NCBI GenBank assembly: GCA_964644135.1
Contig: CAZXWD010000084.1
Coordinates: 1 to 12,976 of the forward strand
Length of the DNA: 12,976 nucleotides
Reading direction: 5' to 3'
Source of the DNA: CAZMOK01 sp964644135
GTDB lineage: Bacteria > Bacteroidota > Bacteroidia > Bacteroidales > JAGOPY01
Part shown: positions 8,601-12,976 of the stretch, piece by piece
How positions within the stretch are numbered: the first letter of the stretch is position 1
How the letters are laid out: each line of letters opens with the position of its first letter
Position numbers and translations under genes: made by a program
The notes under the pieces: model-generated
What the model was told of the DNA's origin: nothing
The model's database searches: none
Seen by the model: the letters and a program-made list of their open reading frames with translations, nothing else

Positions 8601-10464
8601 TTACAGCACACAAGAAGGACTGGAAGTGACAGGACTGGCTACCGATGGTGAGGTTGAGGATTACCAGGTTGAGATCTCCGATCAACTGGCATTCGATTTT
8701 GGTGACACACCTGACCCCACATATCCAACTTTGCTGTCAAACGACGGTGCAAGGCACAGGAACAACCCGGATACGCAAAGTATATACCTGGGAAGTCTTG
8801 TTGACTTTGATCCCGATGCCTATTCAAGTGCCCTGGCCGATGGAGATGACACACAGGACGGATCGGATGATGAAGATGGTTTCACTCTCTTCCTGCCCCC
8901 TTACATCGGAATCACAAACTATGCCCTGATTAATGCGGTTGGCAACGGATACCTGAATGTCTGGATCGATTACAATGCTGACGGAGACTGGAACGAGCCG
9001 GGGGAAAAGATATTTGATGATCTGGCTCTTACGAGCGGTTTTCATTTCCTTGAATTTGTCATACCGGGCGACACTCTTTCACTGGAGGGTGAGCTTTCCT
9101 TTATAAGAGTAAGGTATTCATCGGAAGCAGGTATTGGTTTTGATGGACTTGCACCCGACGGAGAAGTTGAGGATTATGATATTACTCTCATAAACGAAGG
9201 GGAATTTGATTTCTCAGATGCACCTGATACTTACGGAACCACTATTGCAAGCGGTATCGGCGCAAAACACATCATCTTCCCGCCGGTAAACCTTGGTGCC
9301 CTGATCGACGGTGAAACAGACGGCATACCCGATGTAACTGCACAGGGTGATGATAATGACAAGCTGGACGATGAAGACGGGATTGAATTCCTGACGCCAC
9401 TACTTCTTGACCAGAATGCAGAGATCGAAGCAGAAGTGTTCGGAGATGCTTTCCTGAATGCCTGGATAGACCTGGATGCAAATGGTATATTCGAAATGGA
9501 TGAGCAGATCATTGATGATGCCCCGCTTTCGACCGGCACTCATAATTTCCAGTTCTTCATACCCGATGATTCTTTTATAGGAAAAACCTACATGAGGTTC
9601 AGGTACGGGCCGGAGGGCTTGTTCCCTGTCGATAGCAATAACATACCTGCGTCTTATGGCGAGGTTGAAGATTACCAGGTCGAAATATTCGGATATGAAT
9701 ATGGCGATGCACCGGAAGGTGTTGCTGCTTATCCTTCTCTCGGAATTACAGGTTCATTCCCAACCTGTGCAAGTTGCGGTCCTGCGGGCTTCATCGTACA
9801 CAAAAACGTGGATGCTTATTTTGGCCCGTCAGTGGACCTGGAACCTGATGGCAATGCAGGCTTGTGCGGTCCTGAAAGCGGCATCCCATATAATAGCGAC
9901 GAATGTTTTGACGATGGTGATGCCGGTCTTATTACACCTTCCCCGTTCAATATACAAGGAAACCTTTTCGAAGCCTGCTCAGGTAATGGTTCAGCTCTCG
10001 GAATGGCTACCGATACAGTCGACTGGGGCATCGACCTGGATATCCTTGTTGTTAATGCCACCGGTCACGAGATGTATGTGAACCTTTTGATCGACTGGAA
10101 CCAGAGCGGGGAATGGTCATTGGATCCCGCCACCAAGCTGTGGTTCGATGTTGTACTTCCTGAGCATATCCTGGTCAACCTGCCGGTACCCCCCGGATAC
10201 AATGGCCCTGTTTCAGCACTTATGCCACCTTCTTTTATATTGCCTTCCACAGGAGGGTTCCACTGGTCAAGGTTTTCAGTAACAGAAGTACCTGTTCCTG
10301 ACAACTGGGACGGAAGTGGTGAATTTGAACAGGGTGAAACAGAAGACTATGTATTGTTTGTTGCAAATTATTCTGCCATACCCGTTTCGAACTGGGCACT
10401 ATTCATTGCCCTGGGCTTAATGGTAGCTTTTACAGTACTTTTTTGGAGAAGGAAAATGATATAG
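2689..10464 (+). CDS. Giant secreted PKD/Ig-like, cadherin-like and GEVED repeat protein with PVSNW tail
   Basis: A 2591-aa exported, probably surface-held, adhesin-like protein; ligand unknown. A Sec signal peptide ends near ARA-Q at residue 30. About 17 Ig/PKD-like modules of roughly 88 aa fill residues 36-1541, with the theme DAGPDQ-x-x-C, W-x-Q-x-SGP, GTYxFEWTVTN-x-x-C. Three cadherin-like modules of the Big_9 type (VAVDDFDTT start, ITYTPDPGF core) cover about 1543-1833. Three GEVED units start near 1834, 2002 and 2173 with DFGDAPD-like motifs and end in GEVEDY. A fourth, cysteine-containing unit (about 2337-2555) ends in GETEDY. The tail has PVSNW at 2565-2569, then a hydrophobic helix and WRRKMI. 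There is no sign of a type IX secretion domain or of enzyme motifs. The ATG at 2689 directly precedes the signal peptide; no Shine-Dalgarno site is seen. The frame is intact over 7.8 kb. Confidence 0.93.
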   Translation: MKNIHPHLKTFIGISFILIIGLFFQSEARAQNCSVNAGVSQTVCENEGLTLFGEATGNFLGSGDLTWTQIEGPSVVIVDPNSLQTDVIGIIGDNDLTFRLTAQCQDGSLVYDDVVHTIAPITQADAGEDQSSCPGNGVITMNASTPESGETGEWSFDGPNRGISIVDINSPTTSLNLSPNSAGTARLVWTHSSPAGCITRDTVEITNCGGNSPVDALLGGDPNTVKLGACYSTTTSYRFNASFAGNGSCGQIGEWALVSGPNIPNINNPNDRRARISNLIEGTYVYRWIVSGPCASGESTITINVPSPVGEVSNANGTGGVFCEGITEVVLTGNAPSFSGETVEWTQIGGPSLPPGSIVSPNNPSTNIINLDGTSTYRFRYQITNSATGCLSRDNDVYIIYTAAPTIDAGPDQVLGCDITTAIISFVKTGTGTTQWQILTGPAGNPAYPNYPTSWQNAGGSPLSVPDLDTPGSYTILFRIIEAEGTGCETVYDDVVITSSNSPSAANAGSDQFLACNVDTTSMVGNDPSLTGGGMGTWFQVSGPNTAVIDNPHQNNTLVRNLINGAYVFRWLITGGSECPSTQDDVVIAVAETTPTLANAGPDELVCFGTPFRLKGNATILNETGIWAVTPSAGITFSDQNDPDSWVYGLQQSTVYTFTWTITNACGQTSDDVVITTTDTEGPVEAQAGPDDCYPSGTTTIALAGNVPDPSNGLWNPVSFPYTFSIVDPTDNNTDINITQDGTYILEWVLSYNDCTDSRDTVMITVSEPVIAADAGPDQEICGTQVTLNANAPNVGTGLWQQIIGPPGVIINSPSSTTTDVTGLIDGTYGFEWSVTNNACPGSRDTVLVRVSLPPDPADAGPDQLLCGSTSTNLEGNTITEGTGFWTLLSGPNNPSLNSTDPNTTLSNLIMGSYIFTWTSQKPPYCPPSVDTVVISVVPLAVVGNDMEFCDTVSVELEGNPNSSGYWEQVILSTEPVITLDSTGSNRAIARNLLPKTGSTTYAFRYVIDFPGCSSADTVEITVYEQVSASAAGDDQFLCEEPSFTFNADLPFSGSGLWTKVSGPAAGSIVDPTDPNTNYTNAGPGTYIFEWTVTNGACSNSDRVRIVNYRAPSAADAGPDQDYICDSATFMDAVTPQYGFGNWTQKSGPSTADIISPILPNTEVKDLVPGEYEFYWTVTNGPACEAELDSVMILVATTPTAPDAGPDQDLCFTTKTFMAANTITTGTGTWSQQSGPNAANIVDANSPFTEINGLIPGTYMFYWTAETDSCDNVDSVRVINHLLPTSSVAGADTSICISSNLYLYANTPVTGQGLWTQLSGPEGAQFLDPDSPTTLVFGLSPGIYEFEWSITNATCPPSLDTVEVTIWGLPDLANAGVDQELCNASSTFLEGNDPSVGDGLWTQTAGPTTISFDDPTVYNTQITGLDSGTYTFEWTTTNSACSFTDEMEIVNYELPTTATTGDDQEWCHDVTSTTITSDPVSVGNAQWLQASGPNTANIVSPLAIATDVTGLIDGIYAFVWIVENGVCEPSTDTLYVTIGNCPPVAVNDSVYTTQDTPVSGDVLPNDSDPENDGLIVDTTPLTDPVNGTITLNSDGTFEYTPDPGFFGMDSVQYVVCDDYTPSECDTAWIIITVYAAPVAVDDFDTTLMDVPVITSVLDNDFSPDANLDLTTLTIEAPGLIVPSNGSIFANPSTGEITYTPDPGFIGIDTYEYVICDDNPIPQCDTALVTIRVYGPPVAVDDFDTTFVNVPVEIDILDNDYSTDFEGDIDPTTVDTTGLLPPSNGSLDIDPVTGEITYTPDDGFFGTDTFEYLVCDDLPYVQCDTALVTVIIHALDFGDAPDPGYPTVFATDGARHILGSDVYLGTMVDLEPDGLASTNADGDDTDNTDDEDGITFTGPDDTGILYAGYSAIVSVTTNSGGLLNGWTDYNADGSWQPSEQIFDDVPLTAGTHELVITVPTDAAIGSTISRFRYSTQEGLEVTGLATDGEVEDYQVEISDQLAFDFGDTPDPTYPTLLSNDGARHRNNPDTQSIYLGSLVDFDPDAYSSALADGDDTQDGSDDEDGFTLFLPPYIGITNYALINAVGNGYLNVWIDYNADGDWNEPGEKIFDDLALTSGFHFLEFVIPGDTLSLEGELSFIRVRYSSEAGIGFDGLAPDGEVEDYDITLINEGEFDFSDAPDTYGTTIASGIGAKHIIFPPVNLGALIDGETDGIPDVTAQGDDNDKLDDEDGIEFLTPLLLDQNAEIEAEVFGDAFLNAWIDLDANGIFEMDEQIIDDAPLSTGTHNFQFFIPDDSFIGKTYMRFRYGPEGLFPVDSNNIPASYGEVEDYQVEIFGYEYGDAPEGVAAYPSLGITGSFPTCASCGPAGFIVHKNVDAYFGPSVDLEPDGNAGLCGPESGIPYNSDECFDDGDAGLITPSPFNIQGNLFEACSGNGSALGMATDTVDWGIDLDILVVNATGHEMYVNLLIDWNQSGEWSLDPATKLWFDVVLPEHILVNLPVPPGYNGPVSALMPPSFILPSTGGFHWSRFSVTEVPVPDNWDGSGEFEQGETEDYVLFVANYSAIPVSNWALFIALGLMVAFTVLFWRRKMI
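2782..7311 (+). repeat. About 17 tandem Ig/PKD-like modules
   Basis: Module starts fall near 2794, 3061, 3340, 3622, 3910, 4207, 4480, 4738, 5005, 5257, 5512, 5773, 6028, 6289, 6544, 6802 and 7057. Most carry one Cys just after DAGPDQ and one near the end (TNxxC), which suggests one disulfide per module after export. Modules 3, 4, 8 and 11 have diverged openings. The DNA copies are well diverged, so the array is old rather than freshly expanded. The fold name is inferred from the sequence theme. Confidence 0.85.
7315..8187 (+). repeat. Three tandem cadherin-like (Big_9 type) modules
   Basis: Three units of about 95-100 aa start at PPVAVNDS, APVAVDDF and PPVAVDDF (near 7315, 7594 and 7891). 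Each has a VLxND or ILDND step, a YTPDPGF-like or YTPDDGF core and an end with two cysteines (CDD then CDTA). These are marks of the bacterial Ig/cadherin-like family with calcium-type acidic turns. Confidence 0.82.
8188..10353 (+). repeat. Three GEVED units plus a variant fourth unit
   Basis: Units start near 8188, 8692, 9205 and 9697 with DFGDAPD, DFGDTPD, DFSDAPD and EYGDAPE. Each has an acidic DGDDTxDxxDDEDG-type stretch or its equivalent, a DYNADGxW-like turn, and ends in GEVEDY (GETEDY in the last). The first three contain no cysteine. The last has several and matches the domain of the 500-aa neighbour. Confidence 0.85.
10378..10461 (+). other. C-terminal sorting signal (PVSNW + helix + WRRKMI)
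   Basis: The last 28 residues of the giant protein are I-PVSNW (PVSNW at 10381-10395), a hydrophobic stretch of about 16 residues with a central ALG patch, then WRRKMI. It matches the tail of the 500-aa protein closely in motif, spacing and charge, and lies about 0.5 kb upstream of the exosortase gene. Confidence 0.78.
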
Positions 10465-10491
10465 AAAAGTTCTGGTAGCATTTATAGATAA

Positions 10492-10524
10492 GTCATCTGC
10501 CCTTAGCCGGCGGATGGCTTTTTT
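10492..10524 (+). terminator. Rho-independent terminator of the giant gene
   Basis: A 10-bp stem (GTCATCTGCC with GGCGGATGGC, two G-U pairs) closes a 7-nt loop and is followed by six T residues, then C and four more T. It lies 28 nt past the stop codon. It makes the exosortase genes likely to be a separate transcription unit. The stem resembles the terminator at 545-580. Confidence 0.9.
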
Positions 10525-10577
10525 CTTTTCGGAGCCATCAGAATATCTTTAACGACAACCGCAGAATATTACAAAAG

Positions 10578-10657
10578 AAAAAAGGCTGCTGGCATCACCA
10601 ACAGCCTCAAAAACTTTTCAGTTTTTCTTTAAACCACCATCCTCGTTGTATTGATCA
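10578..10657 (-). ncRNA. Minus-strand two-hairpin element resembling a Trp attenuator
   Basis: Read on the minus strand, tandem TGG TGG codons (10639-10634) lie in a 15-codon stop-to-stop frame that ends with TGA at 10609-10607. A hairpin with stem AAAAACT/AGTTTTT and loop GAAA (10626-10609) follows. Next comes a 9-bp hairpin GGCTGTTGG/CCAGCAGCC (10606-10584), then six T residues. Trp codons followed by a terminator are the layout of leader-peptide attenuation. No start codon is present in the frame, and no trp gene lies beyond: the next feature is the 3' end of the giant gene. It may be a relic or a stand-alone small RNA. The terminator hairpin is well supported; the leader reading is a guess. 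Confidence 0.45.
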
Positions 10658-10851
10658 GTTTTATAAAAAAAGGTTATACACCCGAGGTAAATTTTCTTTT
10701 TTTACATTTTTACCCATTTAATGCATAAATTGTTTCATTTAATATGAAATATATGAATCAATAATATCGCCTAAACCTATAAATACTTATAATATAGTGT
10801 TTTAAAGCCCTGTAAAATGTAGCGTCAATTTATACTAACAGGAGCAGGAAT

Positions 10852-10886
10852 AATAATTAAGAATTAAGAATTTAGAATTTAGAACT
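10852..10886. repeat. Heptamer array upstream of the exosortase gene
   Basis: Five 7-bp units run in a row: AATAATT, AAGAATT twice, TAGAATT and TAGAACT. They end 48 nt before the GTG start of the exosortase gene. The period and degeneracy match the larger array at 12115-12354, whose AGAGTTT and GATAATT units are similar. Confidence 0.7.
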
Positions 10887-10934
10887 TTCAATTGCTGATA
10901 GTTTTCTATTTTTATCGGACTAAAAAATTACGAG

Positions 10935-11561
10935 GTGGCCGGGAAAAAACAAAAGAAGAAGCAGCAGGGCCCGAATAGGCCCAAACAATCCAAAAAACAG
11001 GAAAAGGTACAAAAACCCGAACTCAGGGACTACCTGAAAAAGCTGATGCCCCTGATAAAGGCTTTTGCACTGTGGTTTATCCTGGTTATTATTGTTCAAC
11101 TGCCGGGGATCAAAGAAGCGTTCAGGGACTTTATCGTTGGGGCTACGACTACATCAACCGTTATTCTTGGTAAGGTCCTTTTTATCCCGATCGAACGTAC
11201 AGGTTTTGCAGGAATACGGGTAAATGATTTCTCCATGCAGATCATCGTTGAATGCACGGCCTACAATTTTTACCTCTTTGCTTTTGCGCTGGCGATATTC
11301 GCAGAATGGAAGTGGAAACACAAGCTGATCAACTTCCTGATCTTCTTTGCCGTTATTTTCTTTGTCAATAACCTCAGGTTTTTTGCAATGGGATACGTCG
11401 GGCGCCACTACCCGGAACTTTTCGACACAACCCACGACTATGTCTGGAACATCCTTTTCGGGTTCCTTATTTTCGGAATTTGGGCCTGGCGCGACGTTAA
11501 GACGAACATCCACCTGAAAAAACAGAAAGCTTCTACTAATGAGACAGAAAAAGATAGTTAA
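10935..11561 (+). CDS. Exosortase/archaeosortase family protein
   Basis: A 208-aa inner-membrane protein of the exosortase family, which is thought to cut C-terminal sorting tails of exported proteins and transfer them to a cell-envelope acceptor. The three family residues are present in order: Cys107 in VECTAYNFYLF, Arg148 in NNLRFFAMG and His167 in TTHDYVWNILFG, each next to a hydrophobic segment. About five membrane segments are seen (near 37-57, 66-86, 105-124, 130-153 and 168-186). The first 30 residues are very rich in Lys and Gln and should be cytoplasmic. The start is GTG, since no ATG occurs between the in-frame TAG at 10899 and the first membrane segment. The next gene overlaps it by 23 nt, so the two are probably co-translated. 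Two nearby proteins carry matching PVSNW tails and are the likely substrates. I cannot assign a named Xrt subclass. Confidence 0.88.
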   Translation: MAGKKQKKKQQGPNRPKQSKKQEKVQKPELRDYLKKLMPLIKAFALWFILVIIVQLPGIKEAFRDFIVGATTTSTVILGKVLFIPIERTGFAGIRVNDFSMQIIVECTAYNFYLFAFALAIFAEWKWKHKLINFLIFFAVIFFVNNLRFFAMGYVGRHYPELFDTTHDYVWNILFGFLIFGIWAWRDVKTNIHLKKQKASTNETEKDS

Positions 11562-12048
11562 CGTACTGATCGTAATTGCTGCTTCTGCCCTCTTGTTGTT
11601 TCTCTGGTTCCGGGGATTGAACAACCTTTATGCTCATACCCTTGTATTCGGTTCGAATATTTTCCTTTCGCCTTTCCAGGATGTTTATCTTGAAATGGAC
11701 CCTGAAGCCGAAGCCCCTGTTTTTATAGTTCATTCCGTAATAGATGGCAGAACTGGCCGCTATCCGCAGGATGCAAACCTTATCCTTTTGCCTTTCATTA
11801 TGATCCTCACGTGGCAGATCCTGATGTTTTTCAATATGAAAATCAGAATTGCAGTTAGGTCAACCCTGGAAAATCTGCTGATCTTTTATCTGTTGCAGGT
11901 AATTTTTTTGATATTTCTCACTCAGTACTATAATTCAGGGTTTATAAAATTCATTTATAACCTGCTCTCCGACAGCTTTTATATCTTTGCCCTCTTCCTG
12001 ATCCTTAAAGATACTGTACGCTACAGGTTACTGAAATTAAACAGGTAG
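11539..12048 (+). CDS. Four-helix membrane protein, putative exosortase partner
   Basis: A 169-aa integral membrane protein that I do not recognise as a named family. Hydrophobic segments lie near residues 6-26, 80-100, 111-130 and 135-157. The loop between the first two (about 27-79), which contains LSPFQDVYLEMDPEAEAP and VIDGRTGRYPQD, should lie outside the membrane. No catalytic motif or cysteine is seen. The ATG at 11539 lies 23 nt inside the end of the exosortase gene in another frame, which points to translational coupling and joint function. In other bacteria small membrane proteins often accompany exosortases, and a role in substrate handling or enzyme assembly is a fair inference, but nothing in the sequence proves it. 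No terminator is seen after the stop. Confidence 0.82.
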   Translation: MRQKKIVNVLIVIAASALLLFLWFRGLNNLYAHTLVFGSNIFLSPFQDVYLEMDPEAEAPVFIVHSVIDGRTGRYPQDANLILLPFIMILTWQILMFFNMKIRIAVRSTLENLLIFYLLQVIFLIFLTQYYNSGFIKFIYNLLSDSFYIFALFLILKDTVRYRLLKLNR

Positions 12049-12114
12049 CCCCTGTCAGTTGTAAGGTACCCTCCCTGATCAAAATATACGTTAATTTTGT
12101 TAGTTGATTAATCA

Positions 12115-12354
12115 GGTGCTGGGTGCTGGGCTTCTTCGTGAATCGTGAATCGTGAGTCGTGAATCGAAAAATAGGTGAGAGTTACAGGTTACGAGTTGCG
12201 AGTTACGAGTTGCGAGTTACGAGTTACGGGGAATCAGAGCTTAGAGTTTAGAGCTTAGAGTTTAGAGTTTAGAGTTTAGAGTTTAGAGCTTAATAATTAG
12301 TAACTGTTAACTGAAGACTGATGACTGAAGACTGATAATTGATAATTGATAATT
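12115..12354. repeat. Chain of five heptanucleotide repeat blocks
   Basis: Almost the whole gap between the four-helix protein gene and the AlbA_2 gene is made of 7-bp tandem units: GGTGCTG x2.3 (12115-12130), GTGAATC x4 (12138-12165), GTTACGA/GTTGCGA x7 (12181-12229), AGAGTTT/AGAGCTT x8 (12236-12291), then GTTAACT, GAAGACT and GATAATT types x8 (12299-12354). The unit sequence changes from block to block while the period stays 7. This is like the short tandemly repeated heptamers known from cyanobacteria and seen in Bacteroidota intergenic DNA. The last block ends 3 nt before a start codon. Nothing else is seen in 12049-12357. Confidence 0.9.
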
Positions 12355-12357
12355 TCC

Positions 12358-12976
12358 ATGCCTGTTCACTACATAAAAAGGCTGATTTCAGGAGGCGAAG
12401 GCCAGACACTCGATTTCAAGTTCGAGATAAGCGACTACAGCAAGATTGCCCGCACCCTGGCCGCCTTTGCCAATACCGACGGCGGTAAGCTGCTGATTGG
12501 AGTCAAGGACAACGGCGCAATAGCAGGTGTAAGGTCAGAGGAAGAATACTTTATGATAGAAGGAGCAGCCGACATGTATTGCCGGCCCCCTGTTGATTTC
12601 AGATCAACCGAATGGGAAGTTGACGGAAAAAAAGTACTTGAAATAGACGTTGAAAAGGGCTTGACGAGCAACCCACACTATGCCCAGGATAAAGAAGGTA
12701 AATGGAAAGTCTACATCAGGCAAAAAGACCAGAACCTGCTGGCTGATAAGCTCCTGTTAAAGGTTTGGAAAAGGCAGTCGGGTGAAAGAGGCACCTTCAT
12801 CCGTTTCAGGGAAAATGAAAAATTGCTTCTTGAATATCTTGAGCAAAACGGCAGGATAACCCGTTCGAAATTTAAGAAGATTGCAGACATAAGCAACCAC
12901 AGGGCAGAGACCATCCTCGTCAATTTCATAATGCTCAATATTCTTGGTATGGAGATCACCGAAAAAGTAACCTATT
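12358..12976 (+). CDS. AlbA_2/Schlafen-type putative DNA-binding protein, 3' end cut by the window
   Basis: 206 codons are visible with no stop before the window edge. The N-terminal part (about 1-125) fits the AlbA_2 (Schlafen AAA_4) domain: an acidic GEGQTLDFKF start at 13-22, IARTLAAFANTDGGKLLIGV at 30-49 and a KDNGAIAGV turn at 50-58. The C-terminal part (about 150-206) is helical, with GRITRSKFKKIADISNHRAE suggesting a winged helix. Such proteins are usually annotated as ATP-binding or transcriptional regulators in Bacteroidota; the true role is unknown. The ATG at 12358 lies 3 nt after the last heptamer unit. No Shine-Dalgarno site is seen. It does not obviously belong to the sorting locus. 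If this is the short form of the family, little of the gene is missing. Confidence 0.85.
   Translation, partial: MPVHYIKRLISGGEGQTLDFKFEISDYSKIARTLAAFANTDGGKLLIGVKDNGAIAGVRSEEEYFMIEGAADMYCRPPVDFRSTEWEVDGKKVLEIDVEKGLTSNPHYAQDKEGKWKVYIRQKDQNLLADKLLLKVWKRQSGERGTFIRFRENEKLLLEYLEQNGRITRSKFKKIADISNHRAETILVNFIMLNILGMEITEKVTY

Larger units (their letters stand above)
10465..10934. other. Intergenic region before the exosortase gene
   Basis: These 470 bases hold the terminator of the giant gene, a minus-strand two-hairpin element, an AT-rich part with a small inverted repeat (TTTCAT at 10733-10738, ATGAAA at 10744-10749) and a heptamer array. No ORF with a start codon and no clear plus-strand TTTG / TAnnTTTG promoter is seen. 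Confidence 0.6.

Noticed and set aside
2706..10304. Many open frames of 60-115 codons on both strands inside the giant gene
   Set aside because: They are antisense or shifted shadows of one long, intact, modular protein; they show no family motifs and no start signals of their own.
10336..10464. Type IX (Por) secretion C-terminal domain or LPXTG anchor on the giant protein
   Set aside because: The end is a short motif, one hydrophobic helix and a basic cluster; there is no beta-rich domain of about 80 aa after the repeats and no LPXTG.
10607..10700. Minus-strand frame reading YNEDGGLKKN before a TGA, as the tail of a small protein
   Set aside because: The frame has a stop only about 25 codons upstream and no start codon in between, so no complete gene is present; overlap with the hairpin element explains the sequence better.
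11154..11733. Minus-strand open frames across the exosortase and the four-helix protein genes
   Set aside because: The plus-strand frames have catalytic motifs and clear membrane segments, so the minus-strand frames are shadows.
10935..12048. Assignment to the flavobacterial exosortase F system with its known partner
   Set aside because: The small partner protein and the Lys-rich start of the enzyme gave no motif I could tie to that system with confidence, so no subclass name is given.
12138..12354. Possible CRISPR array
   Set aside because: The units are 7 bp and directly adjacent, with no spacers of 30 bp or so, and no cas gene is present.

Overview
The window looks like chromosomal DNA of a member of the Bacteroidota (Bacteroidetes). 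The evidence is a PyrI-type regulatory subunit, large secreted adhesin-like proteins built of PKD/Ig-like, cadherin-like and GEVED modules, a match to the TTTG / TAnnTTTG promoter pattern of this phylum, weak or absent Shine-Dalgarno sites, and intergenic tandem repeats with a 7-bp period. The genus cannot be fixed from the sequence.

Layout. (1) 57-518 (+): pyrI, regulatory chain of aspartate carbamoyltransferase, a housekeeping gene at the left edge. (2) 613-2115 (-): a 500-aa secreted protein with a GEVED-type C-terminal domain and a PVSNW / hydrophobic helix / RRR tail, with its own terminator at 545-580. (3) 2116-2688: a divergent intergenic region with a promoter candidate, a direct repeat and a separated inverted repeat. 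(4) 2689-10464 (+): a 2591-aa secreted protein with a signal peptide, about 17 tandem Ig/PKD-like modules, 3 cadherin-like (Big_9 type) modules, 3 GEVED units, and a C-terminal domain plus PVSNW tail homologous to those of the 500-aa protein. A strong terminator follows. (5) 10465-10934: non-coding, with a minus-strand two-hairpin element that resembles a tryptophan attenuator but has no trp gene after it. (6) 10935-11561 and 11539-12048 (+): an exosortase-family membrane protease/transpeptidase with Cys107, Arg148 and His167 in the family positions, overlapping a small four-helix membrane protein. (7) 12115-12354: a nearly continuous set of heptanucleotide repeats. (8) 12358 to the window end (+): an AlbA_2/Schlafen-type DNA-binding protein, cut off by the window edge.

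How the parts may work together. The two secreted proteins carry almost the same C-terminal tripartite signal, and an exosortase gene lies next to them. The simplest reading is a small dedicated surface-sorting locus: both proteins are exported by Sec, held in the inner membrane by their C-terminal helix, then cut at or near PVSNW and passed on by the exosortase, probably helped by the overlapping four-helix protein. This would be a route to the surface separate from the type IX (Por) secretion tail common in this phylum. The pairing is inferred from proximity and the tail motif; catalysis and cleavage are not shown by sequence alone.
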